Origin: Pelodera strongyloides
Taxonomy: Eukaryota; Nematoda; Chromadorea; Rhabditida; Rhabditidae
Direction of reading: 5' to 3'
Length of the DNA: 64,000 nucleotides
Assembly: GCA_036852015.1 (NCBI GenBank)
Contig: JAANDG010000191.1
Coordinates: forward strand, 1-64,000
Shown: positions 60,146-64,000 of the stretch, in pieces
How positions within the stretch are numbered: the stretch's first letter is position 1
Layout: each line of letters begins with the position of its first letter
Position numbers and translations under genes: made by a program
The notes under the pieces: generated by a model
Told to the model about the DNA's origin: nothing
Database searches by the model: none
Seen by the model: the letters and a program-made list of their open reading frames with translations, nothing else

Positions 60146-60183
<38 letters not shown>

Positions 60184-60191
60184 CCTCTCTC

Positions 60192-60232
<41 letters not shown>

Positions 60233-60236
60233 CCTC
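60036..60236. repeat. (CT)n-rich polypyrimidine tract
   Basis: About 200 bases of CT repeats on the plus strand. A shorter CT tract follows at about 60420-60475. Confidence 0.9.
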
Positions 60237-60845
60237 CCTCTTCCTGTTCATTTCATAGTCCATTAAATAAAATGTTTATCTATGTGCCGCCTGGATGCTG
60301 TTGTCTGAGACCTTATAATCTAGGAGTTAAGAAAAGGACAGAGCTCTTCACTCTCACTCTAAAATCATCCCCGTGAGGATGTCCCCATTCATTCATTGCT
60401 TATACAACTCGGTCAGCTGTTCCTCTCTCTCTCTCTTTCTCTCTTTCTCTCTCTCTCTTCCTCTCTTTCTCCTTGTCAGTTTTCTCTATCTTACTTCGCC
60501 CTCTAGCATCTTATTTAACGTGACGTTAGATTTGACGTACGAGCTCTCAGGTTGGCAACTTTCTTTTGTAAAATATAGCGTGCGCTTCTCACTTTGTAGC
60601 AATTTGCACGCGTCTTCGGAATTTTGCGCGACGAGATTCTGAAATAGAAATTGGTCACTACGATGCACACGCATATATAAGGAAACATATAAAAGGAAAA
60701 TAAGTTCGTTTACATCACATTTCAATATTTTATAAGTTGCAAGTTCACTGTCTGTGTGTCTCGATTACGTACATAAGGCTCGAAGATTGTGTGCGACGTT
60801 CCCGCACACTTTTGTTCCGCGACAGGAGCGCCTTTGCTTGCGTCT

Positions 60846-61102
60846 TTAAAGGGATCGGTTCACCTTAAATTGCGTCTGTTTTTTTTTTGTTTCTTTAATC
60901 TCTATAAGCGATAATAAAAATTTGGAATACAAAAAGTAGTGTTCTATTTCAATACTCACGGAGATATTAGGTTATAAAGTGGTGGATTGATCGGTCCAAA
61001 ATGGCAAAGGGTAATTGTCTCTATACAAACAAGGCAGGACAATTACCCTTTGCAATTTTGGACCAATTTAAGACACAATTTAAGGTGAACCGATCCCTTT
61101 AA
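60846..61102. mobile_element. TTAAAGGGATCGG MITE
   Basis: TTAAAGGGATCGGTTCACC at the left and its exact complement GGTGAACCGATCCCTTTAA at the right. A second inverted pair, AAGGGTAATTG / CAATTACCCTT, lies inside. 257 bp. Confidence 0.8.
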
Positions 61103-61454
61103 GTTTTTTTCAATATACTTGATCCAGATTTGATTTGATGGTAATTGTGGCAGAAACCAAGTAACAACAATGCTGCTCGCTCGACATTATAACAATCGAT
61201 TTGGTTCGACAAATGTCATTATCAGAGCTCATTTCTGGACAATTGTTCGGGTTTTCTATCCTTATTGATTATTTTTCATCTTCTAATAATTATCGGTGTA
61301 TTTAATAAATAAATAAAAGGCAACTCCCACGGAAGTATCACCTTTCTTCCTCTTTTTAACACACGTTTATCCCGAAAAATATCAAATTTCAGTACATTTC
61401 TCGGCTGTAAAGTTGTTGATGGTAGGATTTTGCAGACTTGTTACTTTATAATCT

Positions 61455-61639
61455 TTAAAGCGAAATACCGGCCGGTTTTTGAAACGCATCGTGGACAACT
61501 GCATTCTTAGGTATTTATGCTAATTTGCTCGAATTCAGCTCGATTTTTTATTCTAATTTATGTTCTTTTGCGTAAACTGCGTAAGAATGCTGGTGTACGT
61601 ACTCTGCGTAAGAATGCTGGTGTACGTATTTCGCTTTAA
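61455..61639. mobile_element. MITE family A with an internal duplication
   Basis: TTAAAGCGAAATACCGGCC to GTATTTCGCTTTAA. The block GTAAGAATGCTGGTGTACGT is tandemly duplicated just before the right end. Confidence 0.8.
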
Positions 61640-62033
61640 AGGGACAGGCCCATCAAAGTAAACCTATATTTATGATACGTCCATAGTGACTATCAAGCAT
61701 TTTTATTACAATATATACAAACTAAATTTCACATTTATTTGCCATTGAAAACTTTTTTCCGATGCGCTCTGCTCAAATGTATACCGTAGAGCCGCAAATA
61801 ACCTTGTCGTCAATGCAAATTTATCGTGAAATTATAATGCGATTAAAATTAGCATATATAGCTTTGAAATCTGCAGTTTTATGGTATACATTTGAGCAGA
61901 GCGCATTGGAAAAAAAGTTGTCCAGGGCGAATAATGGTGAAATTTAGTTTGTATATATTGTAATAAAAATGCTTGATAGTCATTATGAACGTATCGTAAA
62001 TATAGGTTTATTTTGATGGGCCTGTCCCTTTAA
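61636..62033. mobile_element. TTAAAGGGACAGGCCC MITE
   Basis: About 398 bp with long inverted arms, from TTAAAGGGACAGGCCCATCA to TGATGGGCCTGTCCCTTTAA. It shares its left TTAA with the end of the preceding family A element. Confidence 0.8.
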
Positions 62034-62037
62034 GACT

Positions 62038-62565
62038 TTAAAGGGAGAGGCCCATGAGAATAAAGTTTTCCTCAATTTATTTGTAAAGAATGTCCGGAAT
62101 ATCAGAATTATTACTGTGAAAACCGCATTGCGTGAAGCCTCAAACTCGCAGAGTTATTCCCCGGCAAACAGTTCGGCTAGGTACCGTAGTGAGAAAGGTC
62201 AAAATTTGTTTTTACGGTTTATATGCGTTCATTTGCATTCTTTCTCTATATAAGAATGGTCAAACGAATAAATATCATTCCTACGACTATGTGTGTGTTT
62301 TTTCTCTCTTGTTTGTATAAATATGTACTTTTTTTATGGAATGGAATAAAGAGTTAATAATATAAAGAGGCGTTTGCAATACACGAACGCCCTAAAAGCG
62401 TGAAAATTGATTCTGTCTACGGTACCTGGCCGAACTCGTTGCCGGGGAATAACTCTGTGAGTTCTACGCTTCAAGCAATGCGGTCGGTTTTCACGGTAAT
62501 AATTCTGAAATTCCGGACATTCTTTACAAATAAAGTGAGGAAAACTTTATTCTCATGTGATCTTT
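62038..62565. mobile_element. TTAAAGGGAGAGGCCC element
   Basis: Left end TTAAAGGGAGAGGCCCATGA. The right half is inverted and reaches AAAACTTTATTCTCATG before decaying. About 525 bp with no coding frame. Confidence 0.7.
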
Positions 62566-62651
62566 GCACAATTTTGTACATGTTATTTGTTCATAAGGAT
62601 ATATTTATGAGGTCGAATATTATCCAATAGTACACATGTACTTAATTACAA

Positions 62652-62832
62652 TCAAACGAAATACCGGCCAGTTTTTGAAAAGAATCGAGTAGTCCAGCAT
62701 TCTTATGCAGCTTATGCAAATGAACATAAATTAGAAAAAAAATCGAGCTAAATTCGAGTAACTTAGCATAAATACGTAAGAATTCAGTTGTCCGCGATGA
62801 GTTTCAAAAACCTGCCGGTGTTTCGCTTTAAA
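62652..62832. mobile_element. MITE family A, left terminus mutated
   Basis: CAAACGAAATACCGGCC replaces the usual TTAAAGCG start. The right end GGTGTTTCGCTTTAA is normal. Confidence 0.75.
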
Positions 62833-63208
62833 ATTATCCGTATTTCATTTGCGAGCAAAGCTAGTGGCTAGTACCACTAAAGGAATACCTCCATAGTCCA
62901 CAATAGTGACCAATAGTCAAAGTTCAACTGTATCTTTCCCTCTTTTTTACTGCAAAATATTGCTGAGTGGATAATATTACCGTGTCTTATTACCTAACAG
63001 CCTTCGTCCTAGCCCATATGACTAATATATTGTTCCTTTGGACTCATATACATTGTCAACCCAAATATAAGTTCCATTTTTTTTGCCATAAATAATACAA
63101 TTCTAATTGCTTATTTGATTCGACCGTGTGATATCATCATGCAATTGCACCAGACGGAATTCGCTTATTACAATGCATTTGCAAATTATGATTATAGTGA
63201 AGTCTTTA

Positions 63209-63815
63209 TTAATACAACAAAAAGAAGATGAATCCTTTAGTGTTGTGATTACTAATGATTCCATATCCTTTAATGTTGTCATTTAAACCATAGGGGTATG
63301 CTGTATTCAACAGTTTAATCCAAAAAAGCTCTTTGGATTTACGAATACTACTGTCCAAGTTATCTTGCAAATTGTCCAAAATATGAATGGTAAATTTTTT
63401 ATCTGTGCTTCTTGGTTGGCAGGTAGAGAAATGTTTATAAAGTATGGTGTTTGTGGATTCTTTTTTAATATTATATCGGTGATGACTAAATCTGTTTTTA
63501 AGAGTATTTTTTGTTTCACCTACATATTGAATATTACAAATATCGCAAGTTATGCAGTAAATTAGACCTTTACTACTACAGTTAGAAACATTAGTACAGA
63601 AAGTAGGAGCAAATATTTTGTGAACTGCTTTTTACAATGCTTTCAAAAGATATTAGTGAGCATATTTTACAACGATTTGAGTCACATTCCATACCAAACT
63701 GGTCAGTACCTTCTAGATTAATGAATTTCAGGTTAGGGCCAATTTTTTTAGAAGAAAAACAATCTTTACTGAAATAATGCGACGAATATGTTGCAGTAGA
63801 AGGGCATATACATTC
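63209..63815 (-). mobile_element. Penelope-like element fragment: GIY-YIG endonuclease end, frameshifted
   Basis: Reading on the minus strand, an N-terminal piece has FGMECDSNRCKIC, a C-x4-C-x2-C cluster. A one-base frame break near 63610-63620 follows. The next frame has SNCSSKGLIYCITCDIC, NIQYVGETKNTLKNRFSHH, KELFWIKLLNTAYPYGLND and NIKGYGIIS, with a TAA at 63209. GLIYC spaced from QYVGET with the following R is the GIY-YIG nuclease core, and YPYGLND with GYG is typical of Penelope-like retroelements (family knowledge). The reverse transcriptase is missing, so this is a dead 3' remnant. Confidence 0.8.
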
Positions 63816-64000
63816 CCTAACTCAGCCGCCCCAGGCCTCGCTAGGTAGGTTGTGGACTGGACACTTCGGATAAACCTTACATGGCGTGGCCGAGCTCAAA
63901 AACTCTGCCACGGTGGCACTAGGGTACACGGGGACAACCAGCTAGTCCTTATACAACCATTAGCCCACTGGTTATCCGTACATGAGCGTGGCTGGTAAGA
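63816..64000. other. sequence adjoining the Penelope-like fragment at the window edge
   Basis: More GC-rich than the preceding kilobase, with no frame continuing the retroelement. It is either the junction with another repeat or unrelated DNA; nothing in it is recognised. Confidence 0.3.

Larger units (their letters stand above)
50654..63208. other. gene-poor, repeat-rich intergenic region
   Basis: No multi-exon gene could be assembled over 12.5 kb. Frames of 60-150 codons occur but have no consistent splicing or motif; those at 57.4-57.9 kb and 60.0-60.3 kb are products of GA/CT tracts. The region holds the MITEs and microsatellites listed separately. Stretches 53.9-57.4 kb and 57.9-59.2 kb are AT-rich DNA in which I see nothing functional. 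Confidence 0.5.

Noticed and set aside
1..64000. CRISPR array, operon, ribosome binding sites or other prokaryotic features
   Set aside because: Gene structure is clearly eukaryotic with spliceosomal introns; no regularly spaced direct repeats with unique spacers are present.

Overview
The window is nuclear DNA of an intron-rich, AT-rich eukaryote. Genes have 11 to 22 short exons with GT-AG junctions, and introns and intergenic DNA are packed with small inverted-repeat transposons. The four recognisable genes are too widely conserved to fix the lineage. An (TTAGGC)8 tract equals the nematode-type telomere hexamer but is not diagnostic. I leave the organism as an unresolved animal or holozoan-like protist.

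Layout. 1-3.8 kb: the 3' exons of a small, possibly galectin-like gene on +. 3.8-14.8 kb: a complete 22-exon ZW10 gene (about 746 aa) whose introns carry at least ten MITEs or hairpins. 14.8-19.3 kb: intergenic DNA with a minisatellite and a GC-rich tract. 19.3-24.2 kb: a complete 12-exon Spinster-type MFS transporter (about 448 aa). 25.1-28.4 kb: a complete 11-exon SDE2 gene (about 418 aa) with ubiquitin-like head, GGKGG cleavage motif and C-terminal SDE2 motif. 28.7-34.4 kb: an RSL1D1-like ribosomal-L1-domain gene (about 464 aa). 35.6-39.2 kb, minus strand: an unrecognised zinc-finger-like gene, here called gene B.

The most striking structure is a large inverted duplication. The left arm (31620-38379) and right arm (40368-50042) are nearly identical reverse complements around a 1988-bp spacer. 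The left arm holds the 3' half of RSL1D1 plus most of gene B. The right arm holds mirror copies truncated at the arm boundaries. The right arm alone is interrupted by a 2921-bp DNA transposon (47103-50023) with 36-bp perfect terminal inverted repeats starting CACTG and a GT target duplication, as in the EnSpm/CACTA group. That element carries a five-exon, phase-consistent open gene model of unknown function.

50.2-64 kb is gene-poor: a degenerate reading frame with two in-frame TGA codons, many TTAA-flanked MITEs including three abutting elements, long CT/GA tracts, and a decayed Penelope-like element with a GIY-YIG domain at the right end.

The genes do not form an operon-like unit. ZW10 (vesicle tethering and kinetochore checkpoint), SPNS (lipid transport), SDE2 (genome stability and splicing) and RSL1D1 (nucleolus) are housekeeping neighbours, all on +. 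Gene models come from reading splice sites by eye together with remembered family conservation. No database search was run.
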